Below, piece by piece: positions 1 to 7,489 of a DNA stretch of 21,217 bases (positions are counted from its first letter, which is position 1; each line of letters opens with the position of its first letter). The stretch is from SKVR01 sp037441525 (GTDB lineage Bacteria > Bacteroidota > Bacteroidia > Bacteroidales > UBA7960). The notes below the pieces were generated by a model, which had not been told where the DNA came from, ran no database searches, and saw nothing but the letters and a program-made list of their open reading frames with translations. The stretch covers positions 1 through 21,217 of the forward strand of contig JBBISA010000064.1 of the NCBI GenBank assembly GCA_037441525.1, written 5' to 3'. A program made the translations under genes and the position numbers.

Positions 1-2336
1 TTTTTATGAATTAACTCATCAAGTAGTGGTGTTCCTATACTGTCAAGAATTTGTTGGCTTTCTACAATTGCATTTTGCAAATCGGTTTCTATTGCTCTTA
101 TATTTTCTGTTTCGCTTTGTGTTTCTTGCAATTGTGATTTTAGTTTTTCAATTGCTTTTTCAAAGGCAATCTTTTCTTCTTGCAAAAGAATTCCTGATTC
201 TATGAATTGAACAAGTTTTTTGTGAGTTGAAATAATTACTCCTCCATTTTTTAAGTCAAGTAGTTTGACTTGAATACCTTGCTTTTCGGCTAATTTTTTC
301 AAGTCTGGCGACCATGATTCAAAAGAAGATGTCAAGCTAACAGCATATTTCTTTTTTACTGTAAGGTCAAAAATAATTTTGCCTAAACCTGAATACTTTG
401 AAGCAACTTCATTTTTGCTTTTGTTGTTCTCTGAAATTATTTTTGTTAAACTTTCTTTTGAATGATTACTGAAAACAGAAATTCCCTCACTATCATTTGT
501 TGCTATCCAATTTTGAAATTCTTTTTCCTTGCTTTCAATACTTGCTTGAAGATTTGGTATTTCAAGTTCAAGTTTCTTTATTCTTTCAATTCTAGCAAGT
601 GAGTTGGAAATGATCGCCTTCTTATCTCTTGCTAAATTTTGAATTTGTGAAAGTGCTTCTGTATTGTCTGTAAGCAAATTGTTGTGGATTCTTGTTACAT
701 AGGAGTGAATGATTGGTTTTGTTTTTTCTCTCACTTCTGTTTTAGACCCGAAACGCAAAAAGAAATTAGGCTCTTTGATTAATGTTGCCAATCGGTCTTT
801 CACATTATCAACCGCTTGGTTGTTTTTACTTGCCAATAGAACTTTTTTATTCTGCGCTACTGCATTGGCTAATATGTTCAGAACAACTTGTGTTTTACCT
901 GTTCCTGGTGGTCCCGTTACTACTGTCAAAGGTTGATTGAAAGAATATTTAACAGCTTCCTTTTGGTTTGCATTAAGAGGAGTAATTTGTATAAATTCAG
1001 ATGTTGGTATTTGTTGAAGTTGGTTCGGAATTGCTTTTTTGGTTAGGAACTTTTCTAAAAAACTGTTGGGAGAAACTAATTCATCTTGACTAATCTTTTT
1101 CAGTTCTGAAAGCAACTGACTTGTAAAAGGATTCTCCTCACTAAATGCTAAAGTGATATTCTCAACTAACTCAACTACTCCGTTTAGGTAGTTTCTTAGG
1201 ACTTCAATTTTTTCTGTGATTGTGTTTTTTTGATTTACGGCTGATGTTAGCTCATCTATTAACTCGTCAGGATAATTGCGGTCTTCAAGTGGTTTCGTGA
1301 ATAAAGTAAAATCTTCAATCGGGGATTCCACATTTGTGTGTGATAAAATGTCTCTGTTGGGAATTATATTGTAAAGGAGAGGGAGTGTCTGTGAGTTGAA
1401 AAGAATATTAATTCCAATGAAAAGATTTTTTGGGAATTGTTGATTAGCATTTTGCTGAAATCTCTGGTGAAATTCAGGGCTGTTCTCAAGATTTATTTTG
1501 ATTGAATCAGCAACTGTTTTCCAATTGATATGAAAAGGATGTTCGTCAAGCACTGACGGCTCTTTTTGTCGTTCAAGATTTATCAGAGTTTGATAATAAA
1601 CTAGAAGTTTTTCAATTTCGGTAGTTGCCGAAACATTAGCTAAAGTTTTTCGGACTAACTCTAATCTCTCTGCTGCGTTTGGAATGTTGTCGGTTAACTG
1701 TGGGTTGGCTGGTTCTTGTGTTTCATCATAAAGGTTTTCTTCTCGTATATCAAGGGCAGTTAGAATTTTTTCAATCTCAATATCTGCTAAGTTTAGTTGA
1801 ACAGATGTTCGGTCTGAAATCACTGCAATGCAGTTGTTGTTGTCGGCTACATCAAAATACATTTTGATGCTTTGAGGAATTTCATTGGTGTCAAATATTA
1901 TTGGTTGGTGAAAAAGAACTAAGCCGCTTAAATGCCCCAAATTAAAATTGTCGTGGTTCGGTTCTAAAATTTCGGATTGCTTGTTACTTAGAAACTGTCG
2001 TAAGGAGTGTCGGTAAGCATTTACTTGTTGATATGGATTTCTAATTCCACCACCGCCTTTTACAAAAACAAAATCATTGCCTGTTGATATTCGCCAAGGA
2101 TTAGTTTCAGAAAAAGTCAATGTCCCTCCGTAATTCTTAAAGTCTATTATAATTATTTTACCGCTTGAAATAAATAGAGCATCAATCTGATGTCCATTAC
2201 AACTTACATTTCCGATTAGAACATACAATCCGTCAACTTCCCGAAATGTTCTTCGGAGTTGAGTTGAAAACACTCGGAAAAAAGTATTTTCATGTGTGTG
2301 TTCGTATTGTCTTGTAAGATAGGATTTATATGGCAT
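1..2336 (-). CDS. NERD nuclease-domain / superfamily 1 helicase, 3' part beyond window
   Basis: I translated this frame by hand; it is open from an ATG at 2336 to the left edge (778 codons, no stop), so the C-terminus is missing. An in-frame TAA lies five codons upstream, fixing the start. Residues about 15-140 look like a NERD domain with a PD-(D/E)xK-type core: QIDAL (D52) and IIDFK (D65, K67). A linker of about 320 residues follows, then a Walker A motif GPPGTGKT at 475-482 and the Upf1-like motif Ia ASKNNQAVDN. After that comes a charged, probably coiled-coil insertion of about 180 residues. The remaining helicase motifs must lie outside. NERD-helicase proteins are thought to process nucleic acids, some in phage defence; that role here is inference. 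The gene is AT-rich and next to other accessory genes. Confidence 0.85.
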   Translation of the reverse strand, partial: MPYKSYLTRQYEHTHENTFFRVFSTQLRRTFREVDGLYVLIGNVSCNGHQIDALFISSGKIIIIDFKNYGGTLTFSETNPWRISTGNDFVFVKGGGGIRNPYQQVNAYRHSLRQFLSNKQSEILEPNHDNFNLGHLSGLVLFHQPIIFDTNEIPQSIKMYFDVADNNNCIAVISDRTSVQLNLADIEIEKILTALDIREENLYDETQEPANPQLTDNIPNAAERLELVRKTLANVSATTEIEKLLVYYQTLINLERQKEPSVLDEHPFHINWKTVADSIKINLENSPEFHQRFQQNANQQFPKNLFIGINILFNSQTLPLLYNIIPNRDILSHTNVESPIEDFTLFTKPLEDRNYPDELIDELTSAVNQKNTITEKIEVLRNYLNGVVELVENITLAFSEENPFTSQLLSELKKISQDELVSPNSFLEKFLTKKAIPNQLQQIPTSEFIQITPLNANQKEAVKYSFNQPLTVVTGPPGTGKTQVVLNILANAVAQNKKVLLASKNNQAVDNVKDRLATLIKEPNFFLRFGSKTEVREKTKPIIHSYVTRIHNNLLTDNTEALSQIQNLARDKKAIISNSLARIERIKKLELEIPNLQASIESKEKEFQNWIATNDSEGISVFSNHSKESLTKIISENNKSKNEVASKYSGLGKIIFDLTVKKKYAVSLTSSFESWSPDLKKLAEKQGIQVKLLDLKNGGVIISTHKKLVQFIESGILLQEEKIAFEKAIEKLKSQLQETQSETENIRAIETDLQNAIVESQQILDSIGTPLLDELIHK

Positions 2337-2375
2337 AGTCTGATATCTTTAGTGCGTTGGAGCAAGAGCAAATGT

Positions 2376-2413
2376 GGTGCAACTGTGGGTCGGCTTGTGG
2401 GTGGCGTTGCACC
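2376..2413. repeat. 8-bp perfect inverted repeat upstream of the helicase gene
   Basis: GGTGCAAC (2376-2383) and GTTGCACC (2406-2413) are exact inverted repeats separated by 22 bases that contain TGTGGGT twice. It sits 40 bp upstream of the helicase start, in the 170-bp gap after the LRR gene. A second small hairpin, GGTCG/CGACC-like, lies near 2466-2494. Either could be regulatory or a mobile-unit boundary; function unknown. Confidence 0.5.
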
Positions 2414-2506
2414 TCTTTTGATTTTGCTGAAGCGTAGGTTTTTCTTTTCATTATTTGTTTGTTTCATGGTTGCACGGTCGTTAATAGAATGACCGCTAAC
2501 TATACT

Positions 2507-3181
2507 CTATATCTTGTTTTCGTATAGAAACAGTGATTTCAGATTCACAAGATTACTCACATCAATACTTTGCAGGTTATTGTATTGCAGATTGATATAG
2601 GTAAGCATATTATTATGCGAAAGATCAATAGTACTGAGAAGATTTTCATTGGCAACCAAAGTAAGCAATTCTTTTAATGGTTGAAGGTCGATTTCGGTAA
2701 CAGAATTGCGGCTGAATTCAAGATAGGTAAGCATAGTATTGCCGTCGAGATTGAGTGTTTTTAAATTGCCTCCTACAACTTTCAGAGCGTTGAGCAGTTG
2801 ATTGTTCTTTAAATAAATTGAATCGACCTGGCAATTTATAATAAAAATGTTTTTCAAACCAGTCCCTTCGGCGAATAAAACATTATTAATTGGAACATCA
2901 ACAATATTAAAATCCTCAATTGAACTTCCATAAATCTTGATACCGCTTGCCTGAGCAGTTCCGGTTCTTGGCATGAATTGAGTTCCAATACTGTAAGCAT
3001 CAGGGATGCCATCTCCACAGTCTTTTGGTACCTCAGAGTCATCAGCATTTGCCGATAACTCAAAGGTAATATCGCTACCCTGCTCTTTAAGCTCAATCGT
3101 AATTATCGGAGAAACTGCCAATGATATTGTATGGCTGATTGCAAATACTAAAACGAAAAGTCTAAAATAAAGTGCTTTCAT
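2507..3181 (-). CDS. secreted leucine-rich-repeat protein, possibly 3'-truncated
   Basis: 224 residues. Residues 1-24 form a signal peptide (MKALYFRLFVLVFAISHTIS). Residues about 25-85 resemble the beta-rich N-terminal region of the LRR lipoprotein at 18576-19466 (ITIEL near the start, CGDG where the other has WGDG). Residues about 105-224 are LRRs of 21-22 residues (LKTLNLDGNTMLTYLEFSRN and variants). The protein stops at FLYENKI, inside a repeat, with no T9SS tail or capping segment. The 3' end may therefore have been lost where the accessory block joins. It is likely exported; its binding partner is unknown. A TAnnTTTG promoter box lies about 75 bp upstream. An intact short LRR protein is the alternative. 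Confidence 0.75.
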   Translation of the reverse strand: MKALYFRLFVLVFAISHTISLAVSPIITIELKEQGSDITFELSANADDSEVPKDCGDGIPDAYSIGTQFMPRTGTAQASGIKIYGSSIEDFNIVDVPINNVLFAEGTGLKNIFIINCQVDSIYLKNNQLLNALKVVGGNLKTLNLDGNTMLTYLEFSRNSVTEIDLQPLKELLTLVANENLLSTIDLSHNNMLTYINLQYNNLQSIDVSNLVNLKSLFLYENKI

Positions 3182-3256
3182 AAAATTTAGATTATTGGGT
3201 TATTAATCTCTTTAAAAAGGTGCAATAATGCTTTAAATGCATAATATTTATTTCAT

Positions 3257-3264
3257 CAAAGTTA
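3257..3264 (-). promoter_or_regulatory. putative Bacteroidota -7 promoter box for the LRR gene
   Basis: The minus strand reads TAACTTTG, matching the Bacteroidota TAnnTTTG -7 consensus, about 75 bp upstream of the LRR start at 3181. No convincing -33 TTTG was seen, so this is a single-box match. Confidence 0.4.
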
Positions 3265-3300
3265 AATAAATAATTATAGAATTGCTGAAGACGTCAAAAA

Positions 3301-3493
3301 AACAACGGTTATGCGAGTGATACCAACCCCCCGGGGGGGGCAGTATGAACGGATTGGGGGGGGGGGAGTATTACCGGAATAACCACGCCAACGCTTGCCG
3401 CTTTTCACAGTGCCAGATTACGGAGAACTGAACTGTAAGCCAACCATAAAAGTTGATGCGCGACAGAAGGTTTAATTAACCATGTTATCCGCC
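3301..3493. repeat. boundary element A (AACGGTT ... GTTATCCGCC) with long G tracts
   Basis: On the plus strand it begins AACGGTTATGCGAG and ends ATGTTATCCGCC, the same end types as element B (AACGGTTACGTG ... ATGTTATCGGC). On the minus strand it follows the DUF1287 stop by about 35 bp and precedes the LRR promoter. It contains C6G8 (3327-3340) and G11 (3356-3366). Homology to elements B and C is clear only at the ends, so membership in one family is tentative. Confidence 0.45.
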
Positions 3494-3528
3494 ATCGAGC
3501 CTGACGGTTGTTGGTACGGGTATTTCTT

Positions 3529-4112
3529 TCACTTTTTATATCGGTAGTGCCCAATAATTCTGTAACGAAATAAGCAGTCTTCAAGAACTTGTCCTGCTCC
3601 TATGTTGTGTATTATTAAATATCTCTGACCGTCATGTGATTTTATTCCTGATACTATTCCAATATGAGTAATTCCACCACCTAAGTTCCAACAAACAATA
3701 TTTCCTGGTTTGTAGTCAGTTGGGTTTTGTGTGATGGAAAGGGTATTTCCGTGTCTTTCAAAAATTGTCATAAGATTTGGAACCCGTCTGTGGTCAATAT
3801 TTTTGTCTGGTTGCGATAAGCCCCAGTTTTTTGGATACTTATCGAAGTTTGCTTTCATGTCTTCGTGAACCTCCTTCTTCAGGTCAATTTTAAGTTTTCG
3901 ATAAGCCCTGATAATTACGTCTGTGCATACACCTATGTTAGCCGGGACATCCCCGTTTGGATATTCAAGTCTGATATATGAAGGGTCATATCGCACGTTT
4001 TGATATGTCAAAACTAATGCAGAGTCAGCCAGTATGTTATAAAAACTTGTTTGTCCTGATACAGAATTAACCGTTAGGATCAGGAATAATATTTTAAATA
4101 GTGCCTTTTCAT
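3529..4112 (-). pseudogene. DUF1287 family protein (NlpC/P60-like) with frameshifted signal peptide
   Basis: The open part (stop at 3529; possible TTG start at 4011) gives 160 residues that are recognisably DUF1287: VRYDPSYIRLEYPNGDVP, GVCTDVIIRAYR, IDHRRVPNLM, GGGITHIGIVS and a C-terminal IIGHYRY. The Cys in GVCTD and His in THIGIV fit an NlpC/P60-like Cys-His pair. The natural ATG is at 4112-4110, but its frame stops after 10 codons. Adding one A to the AAAA run at 4106-4109 joins it to the main frame and gives MKKALFKILFLILTVNSVSG, a classic signal peptide, then about 25 mature residues before VRYDPSY. The gene is thus broken by a one-base deletion, or the assembly is wrong there. If intact it would be a periplasmic or secreted amidase/peptidase-like protein acting perhaps on cell wall. 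It sits alone between elements A and C. Confidence 0.8.
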
Positions 4113-4120
4113 AATCTGTG

Positions 4121-4200
4121 CTATAACGGTTTGAAATATGGCCAGTGGCGGAGTGCGGACAACATCCATGTCAACTATTACATAAATTAAGGCGAAACAG
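4121..4200. repeat. boundary element C (AACGGTT end), partial
   Basis: The plus strand reads TAACGGTT, then TATG..AGT.GCGGA.T.CG in the same spacing as element B at 20150-20185; further in, TGTAA/TTAA/GCGA blocks also align. The AACGGTT end is 12 bp upstream of the DUF1287 ATG (read on the minus strand), as a cassette boundary would be. The expected GTTATC end is absent; the element appears cut by the IS remnant to its right. Confidence 0.5.
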
Positions 4201-4224
4201 GACCTTTCAGGCTACCACAGGAGC

Positions 4225-4625
4225 TGCGGTAAACTCCCCCAAAACTAGTACTGTTTAAAAGTAAACAAAAAAATTTTAACTCGCACTTATAAAACAAACA
4301 TGTTTGCAAAAAAACCTAAACACCAATGAACCGAGTTTACGAGCTCGGCGAAGCCAAAATAGCAAACATGGAGTTCTCCCGTAAAACGAGACAAGCTATT
4401 TGACCTTAAACTAAAAATTTTTTACGCATGAAAGGAAGCAAATTTAGTCAGACCCCTATTGCCAGGATTCTCAATCAGTTTGATCAAAGCAAGAGTTTAG
4501 AAGAGATATCATGGGTTATTGGTAAATAACGTGACCCGTTTCATGAATGGTGCCAGTGTTATGGCGGCATGGATGCCAGCGAGCTTAAACGAAAAAAGCA
4601 AATTGAAAAAGAAAATTCTTGTCTC
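4225..4625 (+). mobile_element. decayed IS3-family insertion sequence remnant, left part only
   Basis: The anchor is a broken orfA at 4428-4625. The proposed left end, TGCGGTAAACTCCCCCAAAAC at 4225, resembles IS150-group IS3 ends (TG....CCCCnAAAa), but the 203-bp distance to orfA is long, so this limit is tentative. The remainder of orfA, all of orfB and the right end are missing. The remnant stops 6 bp from the GH94 stop codon. Confidence 0.55.
4428..4625 (+). pseudogene. IS3-family transposase OrfA fragment (HTH_Tnp_1 type)
   Basis: ATG at 4428 starts MKGSKFSQTPIARILNQFDQ, then SLEEIS, typical of Bacteroidota IS3 OrfA. An in-frame TAA at 4527 follows. The same frame resumes at FHEW.Q.YGGMDASELKR (about 4536-4592) and KEN (to about 4616). 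Between EIS and FHEW, nine codons read WVIGK*RDP instead of the usual HTH sequence, as expected from two compensating indels. It encodes only the start of the DNA-binding half of a transposase and is non-functional. Confidence 0.8.
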
Positions 4626-4631
4626 CCTACT

Positions 4632-7028
4632 TCAGCCCATATTTACGATAATTGTGTTTTCTTCCCTGAGAAGCTCCAGGCTGATGAAGTTGCCATCAAT
4701 ACTTTGTCCATTTACCGAAATACTTTTCACTCCCTTCTGAACACCATCGGGATTTTTAACTTTGACAGCAAGAATTTTCCCCCTGAATGTTCTGTTAATA
4801 GTGAATTCTTTCCAGCCATCAGGGATACAGGGGTCTATGTATATTCCGAAATAATGTGGTTTTATACCCAAAACATACTGGGTTAAGGCATAGTAGGTCC
4901 AGGTGGCTGAGCCACTTAGCCAGGGCACCCTGGATGCACCGAATTTTGGACTGTAAGGAGAATGAATTGACTGGCAAACCACGTAAGGTTCTATTTCACG
5001 TATTTCGGCCTTATCGTTGTAAGCTGCTGGCAAATAGGAGCGGAGGTATTGGTAAGCCCGGTTACCGTTGCCGAGCATGGTTTCGGCCATAATACCCCAA
5101 CCCTGAGTATGCACGAAAATACCTCCATTTTCTTTTAAACCGGGATTGAAAAGCTGTGCTCTGACTATGTTATAATCAGAACTGGTGTAAGGAGGATCGC
5201 ACAAGGTAAGGCCATATTCAGTTGCCAACCTTTCATTGACCTTTTGCATGGCTTTAGCAGCCTGTGCCGGGGTAGCGGCGCCACTCAAAACGGCCCAGGT
5301 CTGGGTATTAAGAAATATTTGCCCTTCTTGTACATCCTTGCTTCCAAATTTCATCCCGTCGAAACGGTATCCGCGCATAAACCACTCGCCATCCCAGGCA
5401 TGTTTTTGTATATTCTTATCGAGTTCTTCCAGAATAGGAGTGGCCCATCGAATTTCGCCTTTTTGGTTCAGTAAATCGCAAATCTCCATATATTCTTTCA
5501 GTGCCAGGCGCAATTGCATGGCCACAAAAACACTTTCACCTTTTTGTCCAAACTTCAGGCAATCATTCCAGTCAGCCGATAGTCCGCAGGGTAGCCCATG
5601 TGCACCTGAGCGTTCAACGCTGAACTCAATGGCACGGCGCAGGTGGCCCAAAACGGAAGCTTCACCCTGGTCGGCATAGGGCAATACCTTGCGGTAGAAA
5701 TTGATATCGCCGGTTTCTTTAACGTAAGCGGGGATGGCATTGAAAAGCCACAGACTGTCATCAGAGCGGTAATGCTCCTCAGCAGGGGCTTTTTCATGTC
5801 CTGGATTGTGCGAGAAAGGAACAACCACTGGCATGGCTCCGCCGGTAGATACCTGTCCGGTTATCATCAACTCCAGCCGTTGCCGGGTCTCTTCTGGAAT
5901 AGCATGCAAAACCCCCATAAAATCCTGCACTGTATCGCGATAACCCAATCCATCGCGGTCAATGCCTGAATAAATCAGGCTGGCAGCTCTTGACCAGGCA
6001 AAGGTTATAAGGCTGTTGTAAATACCCCAGGTATTGATGGTGCTGTTGAGCTCCTTGTCGGGTGTCTGTGCCGAAAACCCTTTCATTTTGGAGTGCCAGT
6101 AGTTTTTCAGGTCGGCAAGTTCCTGGGTCACCAATCCTGGTTTCCTGTAGTAATCCCGTAATCGCTTACCATCAATATCAGCTTTTCCAGGGCCCATTAG
6201 CAAAGTAAATTCTCTGGTTTCACCTACCTTCAAATCAAGGTCGAACTGTAAACTACCGCAAGGATTATCGCCATAACCGCGCGAAAAGCTGCACTCGCCC
6301 CGCTCAACTATCAGCGGATTGGCGTATGTACGATAGGGGCCTATAAACCTTTCTCGGTCGGTATCGAAACCGTTTGGCGATATTCCAGATAGTGCCATAA
6401 AGGTGTGTCGTCCCTGATCTTTTTCCTTGAAATTGTTGGGCATTTCAGGAATATTAGGGTTTGTAGCATGGTCTATAATGCCATCTTTGTAATCCATCAT
6501 CGAAATGTATTGTACATATTGAAGATTAAGCAGGTCGTCAATGGCGTTCCAGTTGGCAGCATACTCAACGTAGGTAAACCCTCTAAGCCTCCTTTTGCCC
6601 AATCCAGTATTCGAAACCTTAATACCCCATACTTCATAGGCTTTACCCAGGGGAACATAATAGGTAATCTCGGTTTTAATATCATTATATTCTGAAGTTA
6701 TAACCGTATAGGCTGTTCCATGTCTGCAAATGTTCTTGTAGCTTTCCAGGGGTTTGCCTACTGGTTGCCATGATGCTGACCAATAATCACTCGTTTCAAG
6801 GTCGTGCCAATACAAATAACGACCGGGTTGGTCCATGGGCACAGAATTGAACCTTAACCGCATAAAGCGACCCATACCGCCTGACTTGTAAAAACTATAA
6901 CCTCCGGCATTATTGGTAATAATGGCACCGAACTCTGTATTTCCCAGGTAATTGCTCCACGATTTTGGCGTATCGGGTCGGGTTATTACATATTCTTTGT
7001 TCTGGTCGTCAAAGTATCCGTATTGCAT
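4632..7028 (-). CDS. GH94 beta-glycoside phosphorylase (cellobiose / chitobiose phosphorylase type)
   Basis: 798 residues, the usual length of cellobiose and N,N'-diacetylchitobiose phosphorylases. The start MQYGYFDDQNKEYVITRPDTP and the end DPCIPDGWKEF...VKNPDGVQKGV...VNMG match the family end to end. GH94 enzymes cleave a beta-disaccharide with inorganic phosphate to an alpha-sugar-1-phosphate. Domains: N-terminal beta-sandwich about 1-290, helical linker, (alpha/alpha)6 barrel about 330-720, C-terminal beta-layer. Motifs: WSRAASLIYSG (345-355), GLGYRDTVQD (360-369), and ADWNDC at 485-490, with D489 the likely general acid. No signal peptide, so cytoplasmic. It lies 461 bp downstream of a GH130 phosphorylase on the same strand. 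Substrate cannot be fixed by eye: cellobiose, chitobiose or another beta-disaccharide. Confidence 0.92.
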   Translation of the reverse strand: MQYGYFDDQNKEYVITRPDTPKSWSNYLGNTEFGAIITNNAGGYSFYKSGGMGRFMRLRFNSVPMDQPGRYLYWHDLETSDYWSASWQPVGKPLESYKNICRHGTAYTVITSEYNDIKTEITYYVPLGKAYEVWGIKVSNTGLGKRRLRGFTYVEYAANWNAIDDLLNLQYVQYISMMDYKDGIIDHATNPNIPEMPNNFKEKDQGRHTFMALSGISPNGFDTDRERFIGPYRTYANPLIVERGECSFSRGYGDNPCGSLQFDLDLKVGETREFTLLMGPGKADIDGKRLRDYYRKPGLVTQELADLKNYWHSKMKGFSAQTPDKELNSTINTWGIYNSLITFAWSRAASLIYSGIDRDGLGYRDTVQDFMGVLHAIPEETRQRLELMITGQVSTGGAMPVVVPFSHNPGHEKAPAEEHYRSDDSLWLFNAIPAYVKETGDINFYRKVLPYADQGEASVLGHLRRAIEFSVERSGAHGLPCGLSADWNDCLKFGQKGESVFVAMQLRLALKEYMEICDLLNQKGEIRWATPILEELDKNIQKHAWDGEWFMRGYRFDGMKFGSKDVQEGQIFLNTQTWAVLSGAATPAQAAKAMQKVNERLATEYGLTLCDPPYTSSDYNIVRAQLFNPGLKENGGIFVHTQGWGIMAETMLGNGNRAYQYLRSYLPAAYNDKAEIREIEPYVVCQSIHSPYSPKFGASRVPWLSGSATWTYYALTQYVLGIKPHYFGIYIDPCIPDGWKEFTINRTFRGKILAVKVKNPDGVQKGVKSISVNGQSIDGNFISLELLREENTIIVNMG

Positions 7029-7489
7029 ATCTTTTTGATTTGGTTTTCGATTTTTTTTGGGACAGTAAAATGATGCGGTAAGGAGTTTACAAGCGAATGA
7101 GTTGATGAAGCATTCAGATGATTAGATAACAAGATTATTTGGCAAAAAAAACAGCAAAACTTTCTTATCCATAGTATTTGGGAAACATGACGTATTATTC
7201 CTGCAAGAAAGAACATTATCAGTAAAAGCGATTTTCCTATGAGCGACTGATGCATTGTAAATCAGTTCATTAATCGGTTCAAACTGAATTTGATGTAAAA
7301 ATAACCAATACTCTGTAATTTCTCATTATTTAAATTAGCAATGGTTAATCCGGGAACAGGCAAAAGAATTAAAATCATTGTTGCTATGTTATCGCTTGAT
7401 TGCCTTCTTCCCTGAGTCACGAAGTTTTTTTAATCACGACGTTGATTTTCGTTGGTTGAACGGATGCAACCTTTACATTTTTCCTTTTT
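7029..7489. other. 461-bp intergenic region between GH130 and GH94 genes
   Basis: AT-rich, with no supported ORF, no recognisable RNA gene and no TAnnTTTG box found on the minus strand. It presumably carries the GH94 leader and perhaps its own promoter. A strong terminator was not seen. Confidence 0.5.

Noticed and set aside
2216..2467. 83-codon minus-strand ORF overlapping the helicase start
   Set aside because: It is in another frame of the helicase 5' end and leader, with no domain or signal; the helicase frame is far longer and conserved.
4569..4886. 105-codon plus-strand ORF entering the GH94 gene
   Set aside because: Its first 18 or so residues are the IS3 OrfA remnant; the rest is antisense of the GH94 3' end.
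6986..7255. 89-codon minus-strand ORF upstream of GH94
   Set aside because: It overlaps the GH94 start out of frame; the hydrophobic N-terminus is chance in AT-rich DNA and no family was recognised.
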